Source: an uncultured Rhizobiaceae group bacterium (GTDB lineage Bacteria > Pseudomonadota > Alphaproteobacteria > Rhizobiales > Rhizobiaceae). Taken from it: a stretch of DNA of 13,050 nucleotides. Below, one piece after another: positions 1 through 6,929 of this stretch (positions within the stretch are counted from its first letter, which is position 1; every line of letters starts with the position of its first letter). The translations under genes and the position numbers were made by a program. The notes beneath the pieces are model-generated. The model was not told the origin of the DNA. It saw nothing but the letters and a program-made list of their open reading frames with translations, and did no database searches. Where the stretch lies: contig CALLHT010000090.1 in the NCBI GenBank assembly GCA_938009335.1, forward strand, positions 1 to 13,050. The letters are read 5' to 3'.

Positions 1-764
1 CAAGTCGCTCCCGGATAAGAACGCTGCAACACCTGCATGGTCGCAAGCATATGCCCCAAATGCTCTGTATGTCTAAACCCGGTTCGACCGCCAGAATGCG
101 AAAATTCACCTTCTGGACGCTGCAAACAGGCTTCGCTCAACGTTTGATTGATCGTTTGGTCCCAGATGTCTCGAATGGAGGATGGCAGCGGTGAAATGCC
201 TTGTTCAGACATTTTCGCATCGGTTTCATCATCCGCAAAAATCTCGCCAGCGTAGGGCCAGAGAAACGCCAATGCTGCTTTCATGCGTGAATTACTTTCT
301 TCTGTACCATCGCCAAGCGCAATCACTGTTTCTGCGGAACGCTCCAGATGATACATCGCTTCTTTGACAGATTTTGCAGCGATGTCAGCGACACGTTGAT
401 CGCTGCTTGTTTTTAACGCTTCAAGCCAAGGGACCTGATATGCATCAAACAAGAACTGACGCATGATTGTTCTGCCAAAATCTTCATTTGGCAATTCCAG
501 CATCAAGACATTGCGAAAGTCATAAGGGTCGCGGAAGTATGCCAAATCATCGGCACTTCGTCCTTTGCCTTCTACTTCGCCAGCCAGTGCAAGCCACAAT
601 TGGGTCTGCCCAATCAAATCAAGAGCAGTGTTTGCGAGCGCAATGTCTTCTTCCAATACAGGACCAGTGCCGCACCACTCTGACGTGCGATGCCCTAGAA
701 CAAGCGCATTGTCGCCTTGGCGAAGCAAGAATTCAAACAAGTGATTTTTGTCTGTAGCTGCCAT
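1..764 (-). CDS. paaC: Phenylacetyl-CoA epoxidase subunit PaaC (3' end cut by the window edge)
   Basis: This is the structural, non-catalytic subunit that pairs with PaaA in the ring 1,2-phenylacetyl-CoA epoxidase, a cytoplasmic multicomponent monooxygenase. It is read on the minus strand from the ATG at 764. The 254 complete codons show the PaaC pattern: an N-terminal LGHRTSEWCGTGPVLEEDIA (residues about 23-42) followed by NTALDLIGQTQLWLALAGE, then a FRDPYDFRN segment, then HLERSAETVIALGDG in the middle. The last visible residues, LQRSYPGAT, match the usual PaaC ending, where a Trp and the stop often follow. The two leftover bases are TG, so probably only one or two codons lie outside the window. 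The start is 5 bases after the paaB stop, so the genes are co-transcribed. The ribosome site is weak (GGAAAG about 12 bases upstream), which suggests coupling to paaB. Identity is from recognised family sequence. Confidence 0.93.
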   Translation of the reverse strand, partial: MAATDKNHLFEFLLRQGDNALVLGHRTSEWCGTGPVLEEDIALANTALDLIGQTQLWLALAGEVEGKGRSADDLAYFRDPYDFRNVLMLELPNEDFGRTIMRQFLFDAYQVPWLEALKTSSDQRVADIAAKSVKEAMYHLERSAETVIALGDGTEESNSRMKAALAFLWPYAGEIFADDETDAKMSEQGISPLPSSIRDIWDQTINQTLSEACLQRPEGEFSHSGGRTGFRHTEHLGHMLATMQVLQRSYPGAT

Positions 765-769
765 ACCCG

Positions 770-1060
770 TCACATCTTTCCGACTTCGTCTGGAATGTCA
801 TAGAAGGTTGGATGCCGATAGACTTTGTCGCGTGCTGGATCATACATCGGGCCTTTGTTAGAAGGGCTGGATGCGGCTATGTTTCCAGCTTCCACCACCC
901 AAATGCTCACCCCTTCATTGCGACGTGTATAGACATCACGCGCATTCTTAATAGCACGTTCCGCATCTGGTGCATGCAATGACCCGACATGGCGATGGCT
1001 CATGCCGTGTTGCCCGCGAATAAACACTTCCCATAAAGGCCATTCTTTTTTTTCAGCCAT
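770..1060 (-). CDS. paaB: Phenylacetyl-CoA epoxidase subunit PaaB
   Basis: This is the small PaaB subunit of the phenylacetyl-CoA epoxidase, thought to help connect the PaaAC oxygenase to the PaaE reductase. The 96-residue product has the usual PaaB length and sequence: EWPLWEVFIRGQHGMSHRHVG near the N terminus, LHAPDAERAIKNARDVYTRR, and EGVSIWVVEA, ending with the YDIPDEVGKM tail. I chose the ATG at 1060 because GAGG lies 6 bases upstream (1067-1070). A TTG four codons further upstream is in frame but would place the start on this ribosome site. It lies 16 bases after the DUF1877-like gene and 5 bases before paaC. In most paa operons paaB directly follows paaA; here it is separated from it by about 490 bases of inserted coding sequence. 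Confidence 0.95.
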   Translation of the reverse strand: MAEKKEWPLWEVFIRGQHGMSHRHVGSLHAPDAERAIKNARDVYTRRNEGVSIWVVEAGNIAASSPSNKGPMYDPARDKVYRHPTFYDIPDEVGKM

Positions 1061-1076
1061 CCTCAACCTCAATTTT

Positions 1077-1550
1077 CTAGAGCAAAACTAAGCACATACC
1101 TTCACCACGCACTTTTCGAGTCATGGTAAAATTACATAAAGCTCTAAACTGCTCTATAACTCCTGCCTTGTCATTTAAGTCTTTGCGAGTCCAAACATTT
1201 GGATAAATTTCACGACGCTCAAAACGTTCGAAGTCGAAGTATTGTTCAATATTTGAGCTAAGACATGTGTTCAGATTGTCGCTAAAACTTGCCGTTTCGC
1301 GCACATCGCTTAAACGAGGACGGCCATAGCCCAAATCTTCGCCAACTTCAGTGCCAACACTTAAAAGACCCGGAGTAACCATCGCTTGTTCCAACATAAA
1401 ATTTATGCCATCCCAAGTTTTACCTAAGTCCAAACACTCCCTCGATTCATCAATATTGTGGTCTAGCCAATCTCCCAAACCTTCGTCATCTGAAAGAAAA
1501 CTTTTGAGGTTTTCTACAGACAACGGTGCTATATGCATAATAATACTCAT
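1077..1550 (-). CDS. DUF1877 (YfbM-like) protein inserted between paaA and paaB
   Basis: The product is 157 residues of unknown function. It resembles the DUF1877/YfbM family of small cytoplasmic proteins: an N-terminal segment MHIAPLSVENLKSFL, then DLGKTWDGINFML (residues about 41-53), then GYGRPRLSDVRETASFSDNL (about 74-93), and the diagnostic FDFERFERREIYPNVW (about 105-120), followed by a helix and a hydrophobic end LVLL. I see no signal peptide, membrane segment or metal site. The ATG overlaps the paaA stop in an ATGA arrangement, implying translational coupling; an ATG four codons later is a weaker alternative. By hand count 1081-1550 is about 41% G+C, against about 55% in sampled stretches of paaA and paaB, so it was probably acquired. 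It could have a role tied to phenylacetate catabolism or be a passenger using the operon's promoter. Family assignment is from remembered motifs, not a search. Confidence 0.8.
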   Translation of the reverse strand: MSIIMHIAPLSVENLKSFLSDDEGLGDWLDHNIDESRECLDLGKTWDGINFMLEQAMVTPGLLSVGTEVGEDLGYGRPRLSDVRETASFSDNLNTCLSSNIEQYFDFERFERREIYPNVWTRKDLNDKAGVIEQFRALCNFTMTRKVRGEGMCLVLL

Positions 1551-2539
1551 TCAGCCGCTTCTTTGCGCATGGCCTTTTTCTCAGCATGCGCCAGCATAGC
1601 TTCACGCACCCACTCGCCATCACTCCAAGCTTTTTTACGCGCTTCAAGCCGCTCAACATTGCAAGGGCCGTTGCCCGACACAACATTGTAAAACTCTTCC
1701 CAATCCGGCTCAGAGAAATCGTAAGCCCCGCGCTCTTCGTTCCATTTCAGGTTTTCATCAGGCACCGTAAGTCCTAGATATTCCGCTTGCGGAACCGTCT
1801 CATCGACGAATTTCTGACGAAGCTCATCGTTTGTGTTCATTTTAATTTTCCACGCCATGGATTGCGCCGAGTGAACACTGTCTTTGTCTGATGGACCGAA
1901 CATCATAAGAGATGGATACCAGAATCGGTTCAGTGCATCTTGAGCCATACGCTTTTGCTCGGACGAGCCATTCGCCATGGTCATCATGATGTGATAGCCC
2001 TGACGCTGGTGGAAGCTTTCTTCCTTACAAATGCGCACCATAGCACGCGCATATGGCCCGTATGATGTGCGCTGTAACGGCACCTGGTTCATAATCGCTG
2101 CGCCATCAACCAACCAGCCCACTGCCCCCATGTCTGCCCAGGTCAGCGTGGGATAATTGAAGATGGATGAGTATTTCATCTTACCAGTATGCAGCATTTC
2201 AAAAAGCTCATCGCGACTAACGCCAAGGGTCTCTGCAGCGCAATAAAGATACAAACCATGTCCTGCTTCATCTTGCACTTTAGCCAAAAGATTAGCCTTG
2301 CGTTCCAGCGTTGGCGCACGCGTAATCCAGTTGCCTTCCGGCAATTGCCCGACAATCTCTGAATGGGCATGTTGGCCAATCTGACGGATCAGATTCTTGC
2401 GATAGGCATCTGGCATCCAGTCTTTAGGCTCGATCTTTTCACCGCGATCAATCCGTTCCTGAAACGCCCGCTCCTCAGGAGGCATATCTTCGAGAGCCTG
2501 AACATTCTTGCCGGTTGATTTCACCATTTGTGCATACAT
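1547..2539 (-). CDS. paaA: Phenylacetyl-CoA epoxidase catalytic subunit PaaA
   Basis: PaaA carries the di-iron centre that inserts one oxygen atom into the ring of phenylacetyl-CoA, forming the 1,2-epoxide. The 330-residue product has the ferritin-like ligand pattern: Glu61 in AHSEIVG, Glu92 and His95 in QDEAGHG, and Glu174 and His177 in KEESFHQRQG. The spacing between these sites agrees with known PaaA proteins. The start is the ATG at 2539, giving the typical opening MYAQMV. It is preceded by a strong AGGAG at 2547-2551 with 7-base spacing. An in-frame upstream extension to 2620 would overlap the thiolase gene and is not credible. The gene lies 23 bases after the thiolase stop. Its own stop overlaps the start of the DUF1877-like gene by 4 bases. 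Length and both ends look normal, so the downstream insertion did not damage it. Confidence 0.97.
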   Translation of the reverse strand: MYAQMVKSTGKNVQALEDMPPEERAFQERIDRGEKIEPKDWMPDAYRKNLIRQIGQHAHSEIVGQLPEGNWITRAPTLERKANLLAKVQDEAGHGLYLYCAAETLGVSRDELFEMLHTGKMKYSSIFNYPTLTWADMGAVGWLVDGAAIMNQVPLQRTSYGPYARAMVRICKEESFHQRQGYHIMMTMANGSSEQKRMAQDALNRFWYPSLMMFGPSDKDSVHSAQSMAWKIKMNTNDELRQKFVDETVPQAEYLGLTVPDENLKWNEERGAYDFSEPDWEEFYNVVSGNGPCNVERLEARKKAWSDGEWVREAMLAHAEKKAMRKEAAE

Positions 2540-2562
2540 GTTTCTTCTCCTAAAAGCTTTCG

Positions 2563-3759
2563 TTACGCCCGTTCCAGAATGAGTGCGACACCCTGCCCGA
2601 CCCCCACGCACATGGTACAAAGCGCGTAACGCCCACCTGTACGTTTGAGTTGATAGGCTGCTGTCATCACTAACCGCGCGCCGGACATGCCAAGGGGATG
2701 ACCTAAAGCAATCGCGCCACCATTCGGATTAACGTGTGGCGCATCATCAGGCACTCCAAGTTCACGAAGGGTCGCAAGGCCTTGGCTGGCAAATGCTTCG
2801 TTCAGCTCAATCACATCCATCTGATCAATCGTAAGACCAGTGCGCTCCAGCACTTTGCGCGTTGCCGGTACGGGTCCAATACCCATAACCCTAGGCTCCA
2901 CGCCAGCTGCAGCCATGCCGACAATTCTCGCAAGGGGTTCTGTTTGTTTGGCTGCATCTTCATCGCCCAGCAATAATGCTGCAGCACCATCGTTTACGCC
3001 AGAAGCATTGCCTGCGGTGACTGTGAGATCGGCGCCATTAATACCCCGCAGCTTTCCCAATTTTTCCGCAGACGTGCCTGCACGGGGATGTTCATCCGTA
3101 TCGACAACGATTGGATCACCTTTGCGTTGTGGGATGGTAACGCTCATCATTTCATCATCAAAATGACCTGCTTTTTGCGCTGCCTCGCATCGTGCTTGTG
3201 ATCGCTCTGCGAATGCGTCCTGATCTTCGCGGCTGATTTGATAATCCTGCGCCACATTGTCTGCCGTTTCTGGCATTGAATCTGTGCCGAACTCTGACTT
3301 CATCTTCGGATTTACAAAGCGCCAGCCAATAGTGGTGTCATAAACCGCATTGCCACGCGAGAATGCTGTTTCGGCCTTTGGCATGACAAACGGTGCGCGG
3401 CTCATGCTTTCCACGCCACCGGCAATCGCCAAACGGTAATCCCCGGCTTTGATGGCCCGGGAAGCCATGCCCACCGCATCCATACCAGAAGCGCATAATC
3501 GGTTGATCGTAGAACCTGGCACATCTACCGGAAGGCCTGCAAGCAGTGCTGCCATGCGTGCCACATTTCTGTTATCTTCGCCCGCCTGATTTGCATCACC
3601 TAAAATGACATCGTCGGTTTTTGAGAAATCAATATTGGGATTTCGACGCACCAGTTCTGCTATTGGAAGAGCAGCAAGATCATCTGTTCTGATAGATGAC
3701 AATGCGCCACCATACCGCCCAATTGGTGTCCTAACCGCATCAAGAATAAAAGCGTCCAA
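2563..3759 (-). CDS. paaJ: Acetyl-CoA acetyltransferase of the 3-oxoadipyl-CoA thiolase type (PaaJ/PcaF)
   Basis: This is a degradative thiolase that cleaves 3-oxoadipyl-CoA to succinyl-CoA and acetyl-CoA, and in PaaJ also 3-oxo-5,6-dehydrosuberyl-CoA. The 398-residue product has the complete active site: acyl-accepting Cys89 in INRLCASGMDAV, His354 in GGAIALGHPLG, and Cys384 in CTMCVGVGQG. The opening DAFILDAVRTPIGRYGG, common to PcaF/PaaJ, is preceded by no plausible ATG. The best start is a TTG at 3759 with GGAG 7 bases upstream (3767-3770). An ATG at 3795 is in frame but has no ribosome site and would add 12 unusual residues. It is the first gene of the leftward operon and is followed after 23 bases by paaA. 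Context favours PaaJ. The protein alone cannot be told from PcaF of the protocatechuate pathway. Confidence 0.92.
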   Translation of the reverse strand: MDAFILDAVRTPIGRYGGALSSIRTDDLAALPIAELVRRNPNIDFSKTDDVILGDANQAGEDNRNVARMAALLAGLPVDVPGSTINRLCASGMDAVGMASRAIKAGDYRLAIAGGVESMSRAPFVMPKAETAFSRGNAVYDTTIGWRFVNPKMKSEFGTDSMPETADNVAQDYQISREDQDAFAERSQARCEAAQKAGHFDDEMMSVTIPQRKGDPIVVDTDEHPRAGTSAEKLGKLRGINGADLTVTAGNASGVNDGAAALLLGDEDAAKQTEPLARIVGMAAAGVEPRVMGIGPVPATRKVLERTGLTIDQMDVIELNEAFASQGLATLRELGVPDDAPHVNPNGGAIALGHPLGMSGARLVMTAAYQLKRTGGRYALCTMCVGVGQGVALILERA

Positions 3760-3766
3760 GTCGATT

Positions 3767-3770
3767 CTCC
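3767..3770 (-). promoter_or_regulatory. Ribosome binding site that supports a TTG start for the thiolase
   Basis: On the minus strand GGAG lies 7 bases before TTG at 3759. Starting there gives a protein that begins exactly where PcaF/PaaJ proteins normally begin and has the usual length of about 400 residues. No other candidate start nearby has a comparable site. Confidence 0.7.
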
Positions 3771-3803
3771 AAAATGGAATTGCAGAGCCATCCATAAACA
3801 TAT

Positions 3804-3846
3804 ACATGTTACGAAATATTGTAAATATTATATTTTTGTAACATGT
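3804..3846. promoter_or_regulatory. Inverted repeat, candidate operator between the divergent paa genes
   Basis: ACATGTTAC at 3804-3812 is repeated as its exact reverse complement GTAACATGT at 3838-3846, with a very AT-rich 25-base spacer that contains the candidate leftward -10 box. The right arm overlaps the candidate -35 box of the rightward gene. The position suits a regulator controlling both directions. In many proteobacteria paa genes are controlled by TetR-family (PaaR) or GntR-type (PaaX) repressors, but I cannot assign this motif to either and no regulator gene is present in the window. Confidence 0.5.
3827..3832 (-). promoter_or_regulatory. Candidate -10 box of the thiolase-paaABC operon
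   Basis: A perfect TATAAT is read on the minus strand in the AT-rich divergent intergenic region. A transcript from it would have a leader of about 60 bases before the TTG start. I find no good -35 box at 16-18 bases upstream, so an activator-dependent promoter or a chance match in AT-rich DNA are both possible. Confidence 0.35.
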
Positions 3847-3863
3847 TTGCGATTTGAGATAAT
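3836..3863 (+). promoter_or_regulatory. Candidate sigma-70-type promoter for the hydratase/dehydrogenase gene
   Basis: TTGTAA at 3836-3841 (4 of 6 to consensus) and GATAAT at 3858-3863 (5 of 6) are separated by 16 bases. The start codon at 3901 would lie about 30 bases after transcription begins, and a GAGGG ribosome site lies 7-8 bases before it. This is pattern matching only. Confidence 0.35.
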
Positions 3864-3900
3864 CGGCTATCATGCATGAGAACACATAGAGGGAATACAC

Positions 3901-5868
3901 ATGGCGGTTGTCACCACGTCGAAACACAATGATATCGCAATCGTTTGCGTTAAAAACCCACCGGTTAATGCCCTCTCCCATGCCGTCCGCAGTGAGCTTT
4001 ATTCTGCGTGTGAAAATATGGATGGCGATAACACCGTCAAAGCCGTTGTATTGATCTGCGATGGCCGGACCTTTATCGCTGGCGCGGATATTCGCGAATT
4101 CAATCAAGCACCGCAGGAACCGCACCTTCCGGATGTTATCAACCGCATAGAAGCCGCGACAAAACCATGGATTGCAGCGGTTCATGGCACTGCGCTCGGT
4201 GGCGGGTGCGAAGTTGCCCTTGGGTGCCATTATCGTGTTGCCATTTCTTCCGCAAAATTTGGGCTACCAGAGGTCCATCTCGGGCTAATACCTGGCGCAG
4301 GTGGGACAGTGCGTCTACCGCGTCTGATTGGCACCGAGAGCGCAATTGCCATGGTCACTTCCGGCAAACCCATTTCGGCTCAAGAAGCATTGGAAAAGGG
4401 TCTCGTCGACGCGGTGGCACCTGATGAAAATCTCGAAACGTTTGCGGTTGAATTTGCAACGTCAAAAATGACGGCGTCCCTCCCGGTTGCGATTTCTAAA
4501 CGCCCTGTTGCCGATGCACCGGATGATGCGAAGGCGCAAGAAACTTTGGATGGCGTTTCAGCAAAAGCACGGGGGCAGATGTCGCCAGTAGAAGCGGCGG
4601 GCTCGGTGATTGATGCAGGCAAATTGGATGCTACGGAAGCTTTCGCAGCTGAGCGTGAGCGTTTTGTTCGATTGAAGGAAAGCGAACAGTCTGCGGCCCT
4701 TCGCCATGTCTTCTTTGCCGAACGCCAAACTGCAAAAATAGCGGAATTAAAAGACGTTAAACCGAAGGAAATAGAAGAATGCGGCATTGTTGGTGGCGGT
4801 ACAATGGGCGCAGGAATTGCAGCCGCTGCGCTACTTGCAGGCTTTCAAATCACGATGTTAGAGCGCGATACAGAAGCTGCAGAAGCCGGTGCGCAACGCG
4901 TTCGAAAAATACTCGATGGCTCTCTTTCCCGAGGGCTGATTTCTTCCCAGCAACGTGCAGCAATTGGGCAAGCATTTGCAACCTCAATAGACTATACAGC
5001 GCTGGCCCGATGCGATCTGGTCATTGAGGCTGTGTTTGAAGATATGGCCGTTAAAAAACTCGTCTTTAAAAAGCTCTGCGAAGTTTGCAGACCTGATGCA
5101 ATTCTTGCAACCAACACCTCCTACTTGAATGTCAATGAAATCGCCGCTTCAGCAAAAAATCCGGAACGCGTTTTAGGTCTTCACTTCTTTTCTCCGGCGC
5201 ATATTATGAAGCTGCTGGAAATCGTAAAAACAGATACTGTTTCCGATGAAGTATTAGCTACCGGCTTTGCGCTGGCAAAGAAACTCAGAAAGGTTCCTGT
5301 TCTTTCTGGAGTTTGTGACGGGTTTATTGGTAACCGCATCCTCGCAAACTACCGTAAGCAATGTGATTACATGCTGGAAGAAGGCGCTTCACCACAAGAC
5401 ATCGACACTGCGATGCGGAATTTCGGAATGGCCATGGGACCTTTTGAGATGCAGGACATGGCCGGCTTAGACATTGGTTGGGCAAACCGCAAACGCCTTG
5501 CACCAACACGCGACCCGAAAGAGCGTTATGTAAAGATCGCTGACAGGATTTGCGAACTTGGTCGCTTCGGTCAGAAAACCGGCGCAGGCTGGTATCAGTA
5601 TCCAGAAGGTAGCCGAAAAGGCATTCCGGACCCAGTAGTCGAAGACATCATCAAACAAGAACGAGAGGCTGCGGGCATCGTTACACGCTCTTTCACGATG
5701 GCAGAAATTCAAAGCCGTATTCTCCAAGCCATGGTTTCAGAGGGGCAGCAGATTTTGAACGAAGGCATTGCTCGAAGTGCAGCTGACATCGATATGGTTT
5801 TCATTCTTGGCTATGGCTTTCCAAGATGGCGCGGCGGGCCGATGTTTGCTGGTGGCGTCAGGGATTAG
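3901..5868 (+). CDS. Fused enoyl-CoA hydratase/3-hydroxyacyl-CoA dehydrogenase, short at the C terminus
   Basis: This bifunctional beta-oxidation enzyme has the FadB/FadJ domain order. The crotonase domain (about residues 5-190) has the oxyanion-hole segment AGADIREF (60-67), GGGCEVAL with Glu104, and LPEVHLGLIPGAGG with Glu124, so both catalytic acids are present. The dehydrogenase domain begins with the NAD-binding GIVGGGTMGAG (295-305) and carries Ser407, His428 in GLHFFSP, Glu440 and Asn478 in FIGNRI, the expected catalytic set. A second C-terminal domain follows to PRWRGGPM (641-648). Related proteins usually continue roughly 40 more residues after this motif, whereas this one stops after AGGVRD at residue 655. 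The other two frames downstream do not restore the tail. It is divergent from the paa operon and could replace separate PaaF and PaaH. A general fatty acid role is possible. Start: ATG with a good ribosome site. Confidence 0.93.
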   Translation: MAVVTTSKHNDIAIVCVKNPPVNALSHAVRSELYSACENMDGDNTVKAVVLICDGRTFIAGADIREFNQAPQEPHLPDVINRIEAATKPWIAAVHGTALGGGCEVALGCHYRVAISSAKFGLPEVHLGLIPGAGGTVRLPRLIGTESAIAMVTSGKPISAQEALEKGLVDAVAPDENLETFAVEFATSKMTASLPVAISKRPVADAPDDAKAQETLDGVSAKARGQMSPVEAAGSVIDAGKLDATEAFAAERERFVRLKESEQSAALRHVFFAERQTAKIAELKDVKPKEIEECGIVGGGTMGAGIAAAALLAGFQITMLERDTEAAEAGAQRVRKILDGSLSRGLISSQQRAAIGQAFATSIDYTALARCDLVIEAVFEDMAVKKLVFKKLCEVCRPDAILATNTSYLNVNEIAASAKNPERVLGLHFFSPAHIMKLLEIVKTDTVSDEVLATGFALAKKLRKVPVLSGVCDGFIGNRILANYRKQCDYMLEEGASPQDIDTAMRNFGMAMGPFEMQDMAGLDIGWANRKRLAPTRDPKERYVKIADRICELGRFGQKTGAGWYQYPEGSRKGIPDPVVEDIIKQEREAAGIVTRSFTMAEIQSRILQAMVSEGQQILNEGIARSAADIDMVFILGYGFPRWRGGPMFAGGVRD

Positions 5869-5894
5869 GTTCCAGACACAATGAGGAGCTTGGG

Positions 5895-6929
5895 TTAGAC
5901 TGTGATCTTACGACCCAATTCCGCTGAACTATAAATCGCGTTCTCAATTTCAAGATTTCTGAGATAGTTCTTAGCGACATTCTCAAATTCTCGCGTTTTG
6001 AAATTCTGAATGACGTGCAAATTCAGAGCATGCACGCAACCGCCTCCAAAGCCACCTTCATCAATCTCCGCTTCAATAGGTATCAAGCTCCATTCAGAAC
6101 TGGTAAATTCACGGAACCAGATTTCACCGTATCCGTTGAGTTGAAGGGTTCCTTTCTCGCCTTCAATCCGCATTTCACCCATGGTCTTGCGAGGGTTTTC
6201 GGCAGGATGGTCTGACAACCGATTTCCATCAAACACTGTCCTAGTCCCATTGTGATGTGAAAACATAACAAACCCGGCATCCTCGCCAGCAATGGCTGGG
6301 TTCAATTGGCGCAAGTCGGCATAGACCGTTTCAATCTCACCGAACAACCATCTATGCAGATCAACGAAATGGATGGCAGTTTCATGCACAAGAAACTTCT
6401 CCATGGCTTGAAAAGAAGGCTGGCGGGCCAAATAGGCATCAGCACCACGTCCATCACCAGGCCGCAGGGAAAAGGTTGCTTGATAGATTTGTCCTAAACC
6501 ATCAGCTGACAGGAAACTTTTGATCGTCCGATACCAAGGCTGAAACCGAAAGTTCTCATGAACGATCAACGTGCAATCCCGCTCTTCTGCTTCTGCCGTT
6601 ATCGCCTTTGCTTCTTCCAAGTTAAGGCAAAACGGCTTCTGACAAATCACAACACGTCCGGGCTTAAATGCTTGCCTGATCGCTGAAACATGCGCCACAG
6701 GTGGCACAATTAGATCAACAATATCGGGGTCAGTCTCTTCCAGCATTTTTTCAAAGTCAGAAAATCCTTCGACTGAATACTCACTTGATCGCTCTAAAAC
6801 ACAGGCCTCATCAAGATCACAAACACCGACAAGGCTTACGTCTCCCAACTTGCCCCACGAATTGAGATGGAATTGACTGAAGTATCCAAGGCCAAGTACA
6901 GCGACTTTGAGTTTCTTCCGGTCAGACAT
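5895..6929 (-). CDS. Gfo/Idh/MocA-family NAD(P)-dependent oxidoreductase
   Basis: This 344-residue cytoplasmic oxidoreductase belongs to the family that includes myo-inositol dehydrogenase and glucose-fructose oxidoreductase, which act mostly on sugars, cyclitols and related hydroxy compounds. The Rossmann segment KVAVLGLGYFSQFH holds GLGYFS (13-18), and Asp38 after the second strand suggests NAD preference. The usual EKP motif appears as CQKPF with Lys98 kept. The later D-x-G-x-H-x-x-D motif is altered to ETAIHFVD (183-190), keeping His187 and Asp190. The C terminus NAIYSSAELGRKI is a normal family ending. The start overlaps the end of the dehydrogenase gene by 8 bases, so it is the third gene of a coupled operon. 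Its 3' end faces the fused hydratase/dehydrogenase gene 26 bases away, with no visible terminator between them. The substrate is unknown. Confidence 0.88.
   Translation of the reverse strand: MSDRKKLKVAVLGLGYFSQFHLNSWGKLGDVSLVGVCDLDEACVLERSSEYSVEGFSDFEKMLEETDPDIVDLIVPPVAHVSAIRQAFKPGRVVICQKPFCLNLEEAKAITAEAEERDCTLIVHENFRFQPWYRTIKSFLSADGLGQIYQATFSLRPGDGRGADAYLARQPSFQAMEKFLVHETAIHFVDLHRWLFGEIETVYADLRQLNPAIAGEDAGFVMFSHHNGTRTVFDGNRLSDHPAENPRKTMGEMRIEGEKGTLQLNGYGEIWFREFTSSEWSLIPIEAEIDEGGFGGGCVHALNLHVIQNFKTREFENVAKNYLRNLEIENAIYSSAELGRKITV

Noticed and set aside
2540..2620. Upstream extension of PaaA by 27 residues.
   Set aside because: It overlaps the thiolase 3' end, while the ATG at 2539 has an excellent ribosome site and gives the standard PaaA opening.
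3760..4230. In-frame upstream extension of the thiolase reading frame to about 555 residues.
   Set aside because: It would overlap the start of the divergent hydratase/dehydrogenase gene by over 300 bases, and the added sequence has no thiolase similarity. The protein naturally begins at the TTG at 3759.
4380..4787. 135-residue open frame opposite the hydratase/dehydrogenase gene.
   Set aside because: Its composition is that of an antisense shadow, and the sense strand encodes conserved enzyme motifs throughout.
5869..5894. Bidirectional terminator between the convergent genes.
   Set aside because: The 26-base gap shows no stable stem followed by a T run on either strand.
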